DNA of 61,133 nucleotides, taken from contig BPGC01000011.1 of the NCBI GenBank assembly GCA_026002835.1, forward strand, positions 1 through 61,133. Direction: 5' to 3'. Source of the DNA: Candidatus Nitrosocaldaceae archaeon. Lineage in GTDB: Archaea > Thermoproteota > Nitrososphaeria > Nitrososphaerales > Nitrosocaldaceae. Numbering within the stretch: position 1 is the first letter of the stretch; each line of letters starts with the position of its first letter. Under the pieces are notes generated by a model, which was not told the DNA's origin, did not search any database, and worked only from the letters and a program-made list of their open reading frames with translations. Positions 27,465-37,172 of the stretch are shown here, piece after piece. Both the position numbers and the translations under genes were made by a program.

Positions 27465-27766
27465 TGAGTAATGCTGAATGTATATCAAAAGATATGCTAA
27501 TAAAAGAGATAAAGGAGCATATCTCATCAATAGTAGGTTATGGAACTTTAGATATATTAGATACATATTTAGCAATGAATAATGCTAGTCTTGATGAGAT
27601 ATTTGATAAACCAGAAGAGGTATCTAAAGGTTTAGATACTATATTTGGTAGTGGTGCTGCTATAATTAAGAAAGAATTGATCAGTATTTTATCTACAAAA
27701 TTCAAAATTAAAGGTAACAATCTTGAAGTTGTTATAGACAATATTAAAGAATTAATAAAAGATTAA
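27461..27766 (+). CDS. Small helical partner of the KaiC-like ATPase
   Basis: 101 residues, mostly helical, not recognised. The middle (TYLAMNNASLDEIFDKPEEVSKGL) and the C-terminus (FKIKGNNLEVVIDNIKELI) look like a compact helical bundle. Its ATG overlaps the stop of the KaiC-like gene by 4 nt; an ATG at 27464 is also possible. Its own stop overlaps the end of the 40-residue gene on the opposite strand. Translational coupling argues for a physical partnership with the ATPase. Confidence 0.6.
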   Translation: MMSNAECISKDMLIKEIKEHISSIVGYGTLDILDTYLAMNNASLDEIFDKPEEVSKGLDTIFGSGAAIIKKELISILSTKFKIKGNNLEVVIDNIKELIKD

Positions 27767-27885
27767 GATAACGCTTCTTCTTTAGCCTTTTGTAACTCTG
27801 CTTTAATTCTCTCAATAGCTTTATCTCTCTCAGCCTTTAATCTCTTCTCTGCCTCTTCGAACAGTTTATCTAACTCTTCGCTCAT
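27763..27885 (-). CDS. 40-residue coiled-coil protein coupled to atpD
   Basis: A short frame reading MSEELDKLFEEAEKRLKAER and continuing as a highly charged heptad-like helix ending KAKEEALS. Its ATG overlaps the atpD stop as ATGA, the classic translational-coupling overlap, and its end overlaps the convergent 101-residue gene by 3 nt. Its place at the end of the E-A-B-D block and its coiled-coil character suggest a peripheral-stalk component or assembly factor, such as a shortened subunit G/H. That function is inference. Confidence 0.65.
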   Translation of the reverse strand: MSEELDKLFEEAEKRLKAERDKAIERIKAELQKAKEEALS

Positions 27886-28520
27886 ACTCCTTTCCTCTGC
27901 TCTAATATGGACTTGACCTTTTTAAGTCTTACAAACTCTTCTCTTTCTCTCTCTTCTAGCGATGCAGTTATGAACTTTATCGCTCCTTCATACTGAGGCA
28001 TTATTACATACTCTAATGCATTTATCAATCTCTGAGTCTTTTCTAACTCTTTTGCTAGACTGAATATAGCGTTCTCATACTCTGCTGCTTTGCATATTCC
28101 TGGAAGTATATTCTTTATCAATTTTGAGGCTTTATCTACTGAAGCGTTTGTATCTGCAAATCCATATGACAATTTATCACTACCTTTACTAGATACTTGA
28201 AGGGTAGGAACCTTTACATCTACAATCCTTCTAACATTAACATCAACTTCTATAGATGGAGGAGTTAACATTGCTATACTTTCTACAGTATTAGTTCCTA
28301 ATGACATATAAGCATCTCTAACTGCATTATAGACATCTTCCAATGGAGACCATATCTCTTCCCTAGCTTTATTAGCATCTTCTATCATCTCATCTATCCT
28401 TTTCAATAACACTTCCCTCTTATCATCTAGTATCTTATGTACCATCTTCGCTACTTTTAATGATCGTCTTAATCTTATCAGTTCGATCTTTGTTGGGACT
28501 ATATTCCTTCCAAAAGACAT
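27882..28520 (-). CDS. atpD: V/A-type ATP synthase subunit D
   Basis: Central rotor shaft of the ATP synthase. The N-terminal PTKIELIRLRRSLKVAKMVHKILDD (read with breaks) and the C-terminal coiled coil (AKELEKTQRLINALEYVIMP, ASLEEREREEFVRLKKVKSI) are typical; length 212. It starts 2 nt after the atpB stop and ends with ATGA overlap into the 40-residue gene, so the block is one operon. Confidence 0.95.
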   Translation of the reverse strand: MSFGRNIVPTKIELIRLRRSLKVAKMVHKILDDKREVLLKRIDEMIEDANKAREEIWSPLEDVYNAVRDAYMSLGTNTVESIAMLTPPSIEVDVNVRRIVDVKVPTLQVSSKGSDKLSYGFADTNASVDKASKLIKNILPGICKAAEYENAIFSLAKELEKTQRLINALEYVIMPQYEGAIKFITASLEEREREEFVRLKKVKSILEQRKGV

Positions 28521-28522
28521 TT

Positions 28523-29914
28523 TTATCTAGCCTTGTAATATTTCTTGATGAACTCCTCTTTAATCTTTGTTAACTCTCCTTCTGGTAAGTATGATAATAC
28601 ATCCCATGCTCTAGATAATGTCTCTTCTATACTTCTATTCTCTTCATAATCTTGCTTCAAGAAATGCTCCTCAAATTTATCACCAAACTCTAGATACTTT
28701 AGATCTACTCCAGTTAGACCAGCCTTTCCTACAATCTCAGACAATGCTCTAACCTCTTGTGCCCTAGAATAAGCATCGTATAACTGGTTACTAACTCCAT
28801 CATGATCTGCTCTAGTCTTCCCTTCTCCAATACCATCCTTCATTAATCTGCTTAAACTCATCAGAACTCCTACTGGAGGATACAAACCTTTCCTGAACAA
28901 TTCTCTGCTTAATACTATCTGTCCTTCAGTTATATAGCCAGTAAGATCTGGTATAGGATGGGTTATATCATCTGCTGGCATAGATAGTATAGGCATCTGA
29001 GTAATGCTACCCTTTACATTCTTTACTTTCCCAGCACGCTCATATAAACCTGCTAGATCAGTATAAAGATAGCCAGGATATCCTTTCCTTCCTGGAACCT
29101 CTTCCCTAGCAGCGCTGATCTCTCTTAACGCTTCGGCATAATTTGTCATATCGGTTATTATAACTAGAACATGCATATTAAGATCGAATGCAAGATATTC
29201 AGCAGCAGTTAAGGCTGCCCTTGGAGTTATTATACGCTCAATAGCTGGATCGTCTGCCAAATTAAGGAATAGTATGCTTCTTCTCAACGCTCCACTCTCC
29301 TCTAATGAACGTTTGAAGAATTGTGCTTCGCTATGCTGCACTCCTATAGCAGCGAATACTACAGCGAACTCTTCACCGCTTCCTAATACTGTTGCTTGTC
29401 TAGCAATCTGTGCTGCCAATATATTATGAGGCATTCCTGAGCCAGAAAATATTGGGAGTTTTTGGCCTCTGACTAGTGTTAACATTCCATCAATTACAGA
29501 TACACCAGTCTGTATGAAATCTTCTGGGTATTCCCTTCTTTCTGGATTTATAGGCTCGCCATTAACATCCTTGAACTCATCTGCTAATGGTTCTGGCAAT
29601 CCATCTATAGGCCTTCCTAATCCATCAAATACTCTTCCTAACAATTCTTGAGATGCTGGTATCTCCATAGTCCTTCCTAAGAATCTAGCTTTTGTTCCGC
29701 TAGTACTTAAACCAGTTGTACCTTCAAAGACTTGTACTACTGCTTTACCAAAGCCAACCTCTAATACTTTACCTAACCTTCTCTCTCCATCGCTAGTCTC
29801 TATCTCTACCAATTCATCAAATGATGCTTTAGTTACACCATCAATTACCATCAACGGTCCTTTGATCTCTTGAATCTTTGTATACTCAATCCCAGCTTCA
29901 ACCAATTGTAGCAA
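28523..29914 (-). CDS. atpB: V/A-type ATP synthase subunit B (non-catalytic)
   Basis: Regulatory nucleotide-binding subunit of the A3B3 hexamer. It has the beta-barrel start [17 protein letters not shown], the degenerate P-loop [18 protein letters not shown], and the family segments [17 protein letters not shown] [24 protein letters not shown] and [20 protein letters not shown]. About 463 residues. It overlaps the end of atpA and uses a TTG start. GGAGG lies just upstream; a TTG nine bases further in would give a shorter N-terminus closer to the family, so the start is uncertain. Confidence 0.95.
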   Translation of the reverse strand: MLQLVEAGIEYTKIQEIKGPLMVIDGVTKASFDELVEIETSDGERRLGKVLEVGFGKAVVQVFEGTTGLSTSGTKARFLGRTMEIPASQELLGRVFDGLGRPIDGLPEPLADEFKDVNGEPINPERREYPEDFIQTGVSVIDGMLTLVRGQKLPIFSGSGMPHNILAAQIARQATVLGSGEEFAVVFAAIGVQHSEAQFFKRSLEESGALRRSILFLNLADDPAIERIITPRAALTAAEYLAFDLNMHVLVIITDMTNYAEALREISAAREEVPGRKGYPGYLYTDLAGLYERAGKVKNVKGSITQMPILSMPADDITHPIPDLTGYITEGQIVLSRELFRKGLYPPVGVLMSLSRLMKDGIGEGKTRADHDGVSNQLYDAYSRAQEVRALSEIVGKAGLTGVDLKYLEFGDKFEEHFLKQDYEENRSIEETLSRAWDVLSYLPEGELTKIKEEFIKKYYKAR

Positions 29915-31685
29915 ACACCTCCTTCCTCTCTAAACTCTTGAACTCATTAATCATCTCCTCATGTAATCTATCTAGCTCATCTAATCTATCATCGGTAACC
30001 TCAAATCTTGCTCTTAATATCTTTGGTATCACTTGCATTGCTCTTATATCTGCTAGAGATACTCCTTCTCTCAATGCCTTTGCTGCCTCTTTATGAAAAT
30101 CTACTACTAGTCTTAACAACTTCAACTGCTTCTGAGGTGAGCAGTAAGTATCAACCTTATCAAATGCACTCTGTTGCAATATACCGATCTTTATCATCCT
30201 TGCAACTTCTAATATTAACTTCTCCTCATCTGGTAATGCCTCTGGACCTAACAATCTTACTATCTCTTTCAATGTATCTTCTCTCTGTAATACAAAGTAT
30301 GCTTCTTCTCTTAACTTGAACCAGCCTTTACCAACATTCTCTTCCCACCATTTAGCAACATTCTCTAGATAACCTGAATAACTTAGCATCCAATTTATTG
30401 CTGGATAATGTCTTGAATATGCTAACCTTGTATCTAAGCCCCAGAATGTCTTTATGAACCTAATAGTATGAGTTGTTACTGGCTCAGTAAAATCTGCTCC
30501 TGATGGAGAGACAGCTCCTACTAGAGTTACTGAACCAAGCCTCTCTGGACTGCCTAATGCTTTAACTCTTCCAGCTCTCTCGTAAAACTCTGCTAACCTA
30601 GATGCTAGATACGATGGGTATCCTTCTTCAGCAGGCATCTCTTCTAGTCTAGCACTCATCTCTCTAAGTGCTTCAGCCCATCTGCTAGTAGAGTCTGCTA
30701 CTAGCACTACATCATAACCCATATCTCTATAATATTCAGCCATTGTTACTCCAGTATATATGCTAGCCTCTCTAGCAGCTACTGGCATGTTACTTGTATT
30801 AGCAACTAATACCGTTCTCTCCATTAATGGTCTACCAGATCTAGGATCTTTGAGCTCTGGGAACTTTACTAATACTTCGGTCATCTCATTACCTCTCTCT
30901 CCACAACCTATGTATACTACTACCTTAGAGTCTGCCCATGCTGCTATTTGGTGCAACGTTACAGTCTTACCAGTCCCAAATCCTCCTGGTATCGCTCCAG
31001 TTCCTCCCTTTGCTATAGGGAAGAATGTATCTATAACTCTCTGCCCAGTTACTAGAGGTATATCTGGATCTAATTTCTCTTTATACGGTCTAGGCTTCCT
31101 AACTGGCCAATAATGATACATCTTTACTTCATGCTTTGAGCCATCATACTCTACAGTTGCTATAGGATGCTCTAGATCATAACTACCTTCTCCTTCAATT
31201 GCAGTTACCTTACATTTCGGATAATCTGGAGGAAGCATAATTATATGATTTAATAATTCAGTCTCTTTAACCTCGCCTAACTTACTACCTCCTTCAATCT
31301 CATCCCCTACTTTTATTGTAGGAATGAAGTTATACTTCTTCTTTAGATCAACTGGATCTGTAACAACGCCTCTTCCTATAAATGCACCAGTCTTCTTTGC
31401 TATCTCATCTAATGGTCTTTGTATACCATCATATATCCTTCCTATTATACCTGGGCCTAGTAATACACTTAATGGCTTGCCAGTACCAATTACTGGCTCT
31501 CCTGGCTGTATACCTGAAGTGGATTCATAAACCTGGATAAATGCTGTATCACCAGTAATCCTTATAACTTCACCTATCAATTTATCATTCCCAACTTGAA
31601 CAGTCTCATACATCTTTGCCTCTGACATACCATCTGCCTTTACGGCAGGTCCACTTATCCATACAACTTTGCCTTTTGCTACCAT
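29898..31685 (-). CDS. atpA: V/A-type ATP synthase subunit A (catalytic)
   Basis: Catalytic subunit that makes or hydrolyses ATP. The P-loop GGFGTGKT is at 234-241 and the catalytic glutamate E263 lies in CGERGNE. The non-homologous insert typical of A subunits (about 115-200, [12 protein letters not shown] to [12 protein letters not shown]) is present. Other landmarks are [18 protein letters not shown] and [13 protein letters not shown]. Length 595. It starts 7 nt after atpE and overlaps atpB by 17 nt. Confidence 0.97.
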   Translation of the reverse strand: MVAKGKVVWISGPAVKADGMSEAKMYETVQVGNDKLIGEVIRITGDTAFIQVYESTSGIQPGEPVIGTGKPLSVLLGPGIIGRIYDGIQRPLDEIAKKTGAFIGRGVVTDPVDLKKKYNFIPTIKVGDEIEGGSKLGEVKETELLNHIIMLPPDYPKCKVTAIEGEGSYDLEHPIATVEYDGSKHEVKMYHYWPVRKPRPYKEKLDPDIPLVTGQRVIDTFFPIAKGGTGAIPGGFGTGKTVTLHQIAAWADSKVVVYIGCGERGNEMTEVLVKFPELKDPRSGRPLMERTVLVANTSNMPVAAREASIYTGVTMAEYYRDMGYDVVLVADSTSRWAEALREMSARLEEMPAEEGYPSYLASRLAEFYERAGRVKALGSPERLGSVTLVGAVSPSGADFTEPVTTHTIRFIKTFWGLDTRLAYSRHYPAINWMLSYSGYLENVAKWWEENVGKGWFKLREEAYFVLQREDTLKEIVRLLGPEALPDEEKLILEVARMIKIGILQQSAFDKVDTYCSPQKQLKLLRLVVDFHKEAAKALREGVSLADIRAMQVIPKILRARFEVTDDRLDELDRLHEEMINEFKSLERKEVFATIG

Positions 31686-31692
31686 TCTAGAA

Positions 31693-32289
31693 TCACTTTG
31701 TGAATAACCCTACTATATCTTTTTTTATCAATGGTTTCAATCTTTCTATCCTTCTCTCTAATGTATTCTCATACACTATAGAACCATCTTTGGATCTAGC
31801 CTTTAGCCCTCCAAGAATATCTGTTGGAGTATTACTAACTGTAATCTTTACATTAGATATATTTGACGCTAAATCTTTTATTATACTCATATCATCTTTA
31901 TTACACTCGACAATAATATCATCATTTATAACTTTAACAGCATCTTCCAATAAGGTATTTAGCATATCTTTATACTCTTTCTTATTTCTTATGGTATTTA
32001 TCTTCTTCTTTACCTCTTCAAATACCTTATTTACAGCATCCTCTACTATAAGCAGTTGTTTATTTCTAGCCTCTATACTACTACTGCCTATTATCTGCCT
32101 CTTTAGATTCTCTGCTTGTTTATTAGCATCTTCAATGATCCTATTATATTCACTCTCCAAAGAGTTTCTAGATGATCTAAGATTATTCAAAGCATCATTA
32201 TAAGAAGAATTTATCCTCTCAACAAAATCTTCTTCAGCTTGAGATACTACCTTCTCAACCGTTCTTCTTAATGAGGAATAATTACTCAT
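31693..32289 (-). CDS. atpE: V/A-type ATP synthase subunit E
   Basis: Peripheral-stalk subunit. A long charged coiled coil (about 1-100) is followed by a mixed alpha-beta C-terminal domain ([54 protein letters not shown]). The [10 protein letters not shown] segment is the family hallmark. The ATG at 32289 is preferred over the TTG at 32295; a TTAAAATT box lies about 30 nt upstream. First gene of the E-A-B-D operon. Confidence 0.92.
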   Translation of the reverse strand: MSNYSSLRRTVEKVVSQAEEDFVERINSSYNDALNNLRSSRNSLESEYNRIIEDANKQAENLKRQIIGSSSIEARNKQLLIVEDAVNKVFEEVKKKINTIRNKKEYKDMLNTLLEDAVKVINDDIIVECNKDDMSIIKDLASNISNVKITVSNTPTDILGGLKARSKDGSIVYENTLERRIERLKPLIKKDIVGLFTK

Positions 32290-32386
32290 TATCAATGCTA
32301 TATTACTACTAGAATTTTAACTTTTGCATAATAATATAGTATATAAAATCGCAACATTAAAATAAAGTAATATTTTCTAAAATAAT

Positions 32387-33765
32387 ATGATTAAAATACT
32401 TACTATATTTATTTTATTTTCTATAATAATAATTAATATAGTAAATTCATACGCTGTTACCAATCCTCTTGATCGTGTGTCGGTTGATATATCTATTACT
32501 GATCTATCTGGCAATCTAGTTACCTCACTAGATGTAGGTTCTCAAGTTCTTATATCTGCAAATATAATAAATAAACAAGGTTATAATAACCATCTGTAGT
32601 AATCTTTAAGATTATTGATGCCAAAGATAATGTAATCCAACTAGTCTTTATAAAAAGTCTTTTGATTATTCAGGAAAATAATTTTAGTCTTTCATGGTTT
32701 GTAGAAGAATATGAAGGGTATAAGATCGAGGTACTAGTATGGGAGAGTTTAGATAATCCTATACCTTTAGCAAGAAAAGCGGTATTAAATATTGAAAATA
32801 TGATCGAGACTAGTGATAAACATAAGATAAAAGAAGTAGATTTAGATCTCGCAAATTATATGCTGAGTCTAATTAACAAGGATAGAAAGGATCATGGACT
32901 AGAGCCAGTTGAATTAGGCATTAACATTGCAGCTCAAAAACATGCTGAGGATATGCTAAAGTATAGGTATTTGGCACATTGGGATAGCGATGGTTTTAAA
33001 CCATACATTAGATATTTCCAATATGGAGGAGAAGGAGAGGTTAGCGAGAACGCTGGTTTTATAGGCTATATGGATGATTATAAAGAATGCTTAATTGGCA
33101 TAATAATATGTGAAAAGATAGATCCTATTGATGCTTTGAGAGAGTTAGAGTATGCCATGGTGTATGATGATGCTAGTTCTAACTGGGGACATAGAGATAA
33201 TATATTAGACAAATGGCATAACAAAGTTAGTATAGGCATAGCATATGATGATTATTTTCTAGCATTAGTTCAACATTTTGAGAATGATTATATAGATTGG
33301 GAAGAGAGAACATTCGATCATAATGATTTTATTATATGGAAAGGAAGTATTAAAGTACCAGTTGATTTAAGTTTTGATAGCGATACATTGTTCATAAATG
33401 GATATTATGATCCATTTCCTACAAAATTAAACAATACTCAATTGAATAATCTGCCTAATTGTTATACCTATGGAGGAGGAACTTTATGCAATACTGATAT
33501 AGTTGAGGTTATAATGCCAGAACTTCCTTTAGGTTATGAATATACAGATGATGTTAATACATTCAGTTTAAGCATGGCAAAGACTGAGAATAGTAATAAG
33601 GTTGATTTTACAATAAAATTCAAACCTTCATTAGATGAAGAAGGATTATACACATATGTTCTATATATGGAAACTGGAGCGATTAATGAGTATCTGCCAT
33701 TATCATCATATACTATAGTATATGATGATGAGATAAAGAGTTTGCTAGATTATATAAATAATTAA
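32387..33765 (+). pseudogene. Exported CAP/SCP-domain protein, frameshifted
   Basis: Two adjacent frames form one protein of about 459 residues. The first (32387-32599) has a signal peptide (ILTIFILFSIIIINIVNSYA) and the start of a beta-domain (VSVDISITDLSGNLVTSLDV). Near 32587-32593 the frame shifts by one base and continues (PSVVIFKIIDAKDNVIQLVF) into a complete CAP domain with the motifs HAEDM, VSENAGF and NWGHRDNIL, and then a C-terminal beta region. In archaea such proteins are secreted or surface-bound; CAP biochemistry varies. The rest of the frame is undamaged, so the shift is recent, programmed, or a sequence error. Confidence 0.8.
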
Positions 33766-34283
33766 AGGTTTGTATCAAATGTATACTCTTTACCGCTCTC
33801 TCTTTGAGGTTCTGTTATAACATAACTTCCTTTTATTCTTAACTTTACATTATTATTCTGTAGATCATCCCAAAACTCTTCATTAACTGATGTCTTCTTT
33901 ATTATAACCTCATCATGAACTTCTATCAAACCTCCAGGAATTATATGATATGTCTCTCCGCTAGAGCCTACTAATCCTCCTGCTATCCTCTCTCCAATCC
34001 CAGCTGCTGCTATCCTAACTCCATTAGCAAATAACTCATAATCTATAGTCTCTAGGATAATTGTTCTAGGATTAGGGTTTGTTAATGCAAATGTTACCCT
34101 AACCTTTGTCTCATTAGCATTTAGGTTTGTTAATTCTATACTTTTAACTGAAAATTCTACATCTTTAAACTCTAACTGCTCTGGTTCTGGCCTCTCTAAA
34201 CCAAAGAATATGAATATCGCGAAAGCTGCAACTGCTATCCCTCCTCCAATAACTCCTATCTGTAATGTATTAACCTTCGTCAT
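33762..34283 (-). CDS. Membrane-anchored LEA14/WHy-like protein
   Basis: 173 residues: a membrane helix (IGVIGGGIAVAAFAIFIFFG) and an external beta-domain. The pattern FKDVEFSVKSIELTNLNANE, KVRVTFALTNPNPRTIILET and LFANGVRIAAAGIG is characteristic of LEA14/WHy domains, clearer here than in the distant paralog at 17702. In other organisms these domains are linked to desiccation or stress, but archaeal function is unknown. It overlaps the CAP gene by 4 nt on the opposite strand. Confidence 0.78.
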   Translation of the reverse strand: MTKVNTLQIGVIGGGIAVAAFAIFIFFGLERPEPEQLEFKDVEFSVKSIELTNLNANETKVRVTFALTNPNPRTIILETIDYELFANGVRIAAAGIGERIAGGLVGSSGETYHIIPGGLIEVHDEVIIKKTSVNEEFWDDLQNNNVKLRIKGSYVITEPQRESGKEYTFDTNL

Positions 34284-34353
34284 ATGAGCAATTACTATTA
34301 TTATAATTTAAACTTTCATAATACTTATAGATGAATCTTATATTATATTAAAT

Positions 34354-34671
34354 ATGCAGTATCATCAAGCGGCTATGATAGGAACTAAAAGGGCTAGAGA
34401 AGCTCAGTATAAATTATTCAGTTATTCTGGGTTTGCTTATCTAACAAAGACGGTAAAGCAAGGAAAAGATGGTTTTCTTCCAGTTGGAGAAGAAGAGTTA
34501 GTTGCTATGGATATCCTTAATGATGAGGCCATAGTAGTTATCTGTGATTCAGATGGTTATGCTAAAGCACAGACTAAACCATTAAGTATTGATAAGGCTA
34601 AAGAGATATTAGAAAAGATGATCAAAGATGGGTTTAATGAATATAAAGGCAAGATTGAAGCGGTTAAATGA
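34354..34671 (+). CDS. Conserved hypothetical protein (105 aa)
   Basis: Small soluble alpha/beta protein, not recognised. Features are a basic N-terminus (AMIGTKRAREAQYKLFSYSG), a beta-rich middle (EEELVAMDILNDEAIVVICD) and a C-terminal helix (SIDKAKEILEKMIKDGFNEY). It overlaps pyrH by 8 nt on the opposite strand. Confidence 0.6.
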   Translation: MQYHQAAMIGTKRAREAQYKLFSYSGFAYLTKTVKQGKDGFLPVGEEELVAMDILNDEAIVVICDSDGYAKAQTKPLSIDKAKEILEKMIKDGFNEYKGKIEAVK

Positions 34672-35326
34672 GTATTCTAGTTCCTACCTTTCTGCCTTTT
34701 ATTGCATCCCTTATTATCTTAGGATCTGCTTTTGTTACAATTGTATCTATTTTTGATCTCTCAATTATCTTCAATGCTATGATATCCATCAGATCATACT
34801 CGCCTGCTGCTGTGCTCTGCTCTATGAGCATATTCCTTAAATCTTTGATGTTTATAGCATCTAACAAAACAGCATCGCTAAACTTTCTTGGATCTTTTGA
34901 GTATATGCCATCTACATCTGTAGCATTTATGAATAGATCTGCTCTAACCTTCTCAGCAATTATTGCTGCTGTAGCATTTGTGCTCTGACCAACATGTAAA
35001 CCTCCAGCAACTACTATCTTATCTGCTAAAGCTATCTCATCCAAACTTTCTGGAACGTTAGGATATGCATAATTATCTAATGCAGCAATGAGCAATCTAG
35101 CATTAAGTCTAGATACTATTATCCCTAATTGATCTAAACTAGCCTCATCATAGCCTAACTCTCTAGCAAGGTTTATGTAGAATCTTGCTATCGGTCCTCC
35201 CCCAGCAATAACTATAGATTTTATATCCTCATTGTATAACTCTTTCAATAATGTTGCATATTCTTTTATGCCATCTCTACTAGGATTATCAAATACTCTT
35301 CCGCTTAACTTTATAACTACCTTCAT
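34664..35326 (-). CDS. pyrH: UMP kinase
   Basis: Phosphorylates UMP to UDP. Amino-acid-kinase fold with KLSGRVFDNPS at the start, GGGPIARFYINLARELG, the archaeal-type DQLGIIVSRLNARLLI and the nucleotide loop FINATDVDGIYSKDPRKF. The 220-residue length fits the archaeal form. It overlaps the HD-hydrolase stop by one base and shares its operon. Confidence 0.95.
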   Translation of the reverse strand: MKVVIKLSGRVFDNPSRDGIKEYATLLKELYNEDIKSIVIAGGGPIARFYINLARELGYDEASLDQLGIIVSRLNARLLIAALDNYAYPNVPESLDEIALADKIVVAGGLHVGQSTNATAAIIAEKVRADLFINATDVDGIYSKDPRKFSDAVLLDAINIKDLRNMLIEQSTAAGEYDLMDIIALKIIERSKIDTIVTKADPKIIRDAIKGRKVGTRILI

Positions 35327-36543
35327 TACGCTGATAAATACATCTTATCATTAAATACTTTATTAGCAGCATCTCTAACCTCATCTCTATACTCTGCTAA
35401 GGTGTATACCCTAATCATATTCATATATCCTAATATTGAATTTATCAATGGTAGATCTTCTAAACTGATTACCTCATAACTCTTCAAATCTTTCTTGACA
35501 AGTATTATAGAAGTAGGCTTATCTTTATCTGGTGTTAGGGATAAAGATGGAGCGTTAGATATATCTATATATATATTATCCTCATCTATGTTTGCTCTAT
35601 CTGCTATCTCTTTCTTTATATCAATAGAGTAACTCTTCTTCTCTCTGCTATGAATTATCTTCTCAAATACACATTTCAATAATCTTCTATTAAGATAATC
35701 TCTTGCTAATTTGGCTGATCTCTTATTAGCATTAAGTAATAGATTTAGCATTGTATCATCTGTTAATGCTAAATACTCATCTACATCTCTAACCTTCATA
35801 TCAAGATTTAACTCTTTATAGGCTTCAAGCATAGAATGCAATAGCATAACCTCAGCAGCTCTAACTGTCTTATGAAAGTAAACAGCTTTAAACATCTGAT
35901 ATCTTGAGATCATCATAGATTCTAATGAGTATAATGCTGACCTATCTAATGCTAGCCTATCTTCATAAACCTCATAAGATCTTATCAACCTCTCAGAATC
36001 TATTCTTGCGTGTTCTGCTCCAGTAAAGTATGAATCTCTAGGAAGATAATCCATAACATCTACACTCAATATGCCAGAGATTATCTCATTAAGGAATTTT
36101 ATCTTTGATCTTCCTCGCGAGAGATCTGCTATGTCATCTGATGAATATCCATGTTTAGAGAGTATATCATTTAATATTGTATCTTTTATTATATTGCTGC
36201 CTATAGCTTCATGTGATATATCTTGTTTTATAACTTCTTCAAAGAGATGTGAGAATGGACCATGACCAATATCATGTAATAAAGCTGCTAACCTTAACCT
36301 TTGTATATCATCTTTATTGATATATCCTTTCTCATATAATACATTGCTTGCTAATGATGCTAAATGTTTTGCTCCTAATGAATGTTCAAACCTAGTATGA
36401 TGAGCGCTAGGATATGTAAGATGAGCACCAGCCAATTGTCTAATCCTTCTTAACCTTTGGAATATACTTGTATCAACTATATCTTTCTCAAGATCGTTTA
36501 GATATATATAATGATGGATTGGATCACTTATCTCTAATTGCAT
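35326..36543 (-). CDS. HD-domain phosphohydrolase (dNTPase-like)
   Basis: 405-residue HD hydrolase of the YwfO/SAMHD1-like group. The metal-binding set is H54 (RFEHSLG), H90-D91 (LLHDIGHGPFSH) and an aspartate in SVDVMDYLPRDSYF. The N-terminus IHHYIYLNDLEKDIVDT is the usual beginning of the group. It may regulate dNTP pools or hydrolyse another nucleotide. UMP kinase overlaps its end and thymidylate kinase is just upstream (23 nt), so three nucleotide genes are together. Confidence 0.9.
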   Translation of the reverse strand: MQLEISDPIHHYIYLNDLEKDIVDTSIFQRLRRIRQLAGAHLTYPSAHHTRFEHSLGAKHLASLASNVLYEKGYINKDDIQRLRLAALLHDIGHGPFSHLFEEVIKQDISHEAIGSNIIKDTILNDILSKHGYSSDDIADLSRGRSKIKFLNEIISGILSVDVMDYLPRDSYFTGAEHARIDSERLIRSYEVYEDRLALDRSALYSLESMMISRYQMFKAVYFHKTVRAAEVMLLHSMLEAYKELNLDMKVRDVDEYLALTDDTMLNLLLNANKRSAKLARDYLNRRLLKCVFEKIIHSREKKSYSIDIKKEIADRANIDEDNIYIDISNAPSLSLTPDKDKPTSIILVKKDLKSYEVISLEDLPLINSILGYMNMIRVYTLAEYRDEVRDAANKVFNDKMYLSA

Positions 36544-36566
36544 AATAATGATTATAATAATTTTAT

Positions 36567-37136
36567 TTATAAATGCTCCATAATTATCTTTATAATATCT
36601 TTATTAACCTCCTCCTTATCTCTATTAGCATCTATAACTATCCAACCATATCTATCTGCTAACTCTTTGTAAAGTCTTCTTACTATCTTTATCTTATCTA
36701 TATTGCTCTCAAATAGATCCCCTTCTTCCTTCAATCTATCTCTCATAACCTTTTCATCTATATCAAGTATTATTGTTAGATCTTCTTTTATCAAACCGTT
36801 ATCAAGCATCTCTAACCATTCCAATGGTAGATCATCTGCTAAGCCATATACTATATTTGATTGATAGTATCTATTTAAAATTAATATATCATTATTCTTT
36901 GCTAATTCTTCTAATCTATCTATATTCTCCCAACGATTTGCTGATAATAATAGATGCCTAACCCTAGGATTATAATCTCTCTTTCTATCTAAAAATGCTC
37001 TAATCTCTTTACCTATATTAGTATTATAATCTGGGAAAGAGAATGTTGCTACTTTATATTGTTTTAGCCTATCTTTCAGCATATTAGTTTGGGTTGTTTT
37101 ACCTGATTTGTCTATGCCTTCTATGACTATTATCAC
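36567..37136 (-). CDS. tmk: Thymidylate kinase
   Basis: dTMP kinase, 189 residues. The P-loop is IEGIDKSGKTTQ. The segments FSFPDYNTNIGKEIRAFL, LLSANRWENID and LILNRYYQSNIVYGLAD are typical, with the catalytic DR(Y/H) region replaced by NRY. It makes dTDP for DNA synthesis and sits beside the HD hydrolase and UMP kinase. Confidence 0.95.
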   Translation of the reverse strand: MIIVIEGIDKSGKTTQTNMLKDRLKQYKVATFSFPDYNTNIGKEIRAFLDRKRDYNPRVRHLLLSANRWENIDRLEELAKNNDILILNRYYQSNIVYGLADDLPLEWLEMLDNGLIKEDLTIILDIDEKVMRDRLKEEGDLFESNIDKIKIVRRLYKELADRYGWIVIDANRDKEEVNKDIIKIIMEHL

Positions 37137-37172
37137 ACGTTAGCATATTATAATTAAGGTTATGAACTTTTT

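Noticed and set aside
7267..33765. Sequencing error as the sole cause of the frameshifted genes
   Set aside because: Around seventy other genes are open without errors, and the shifts concentrate in exported-protein genes; it remains possible for the single-shift cases at 32590 and 61005.
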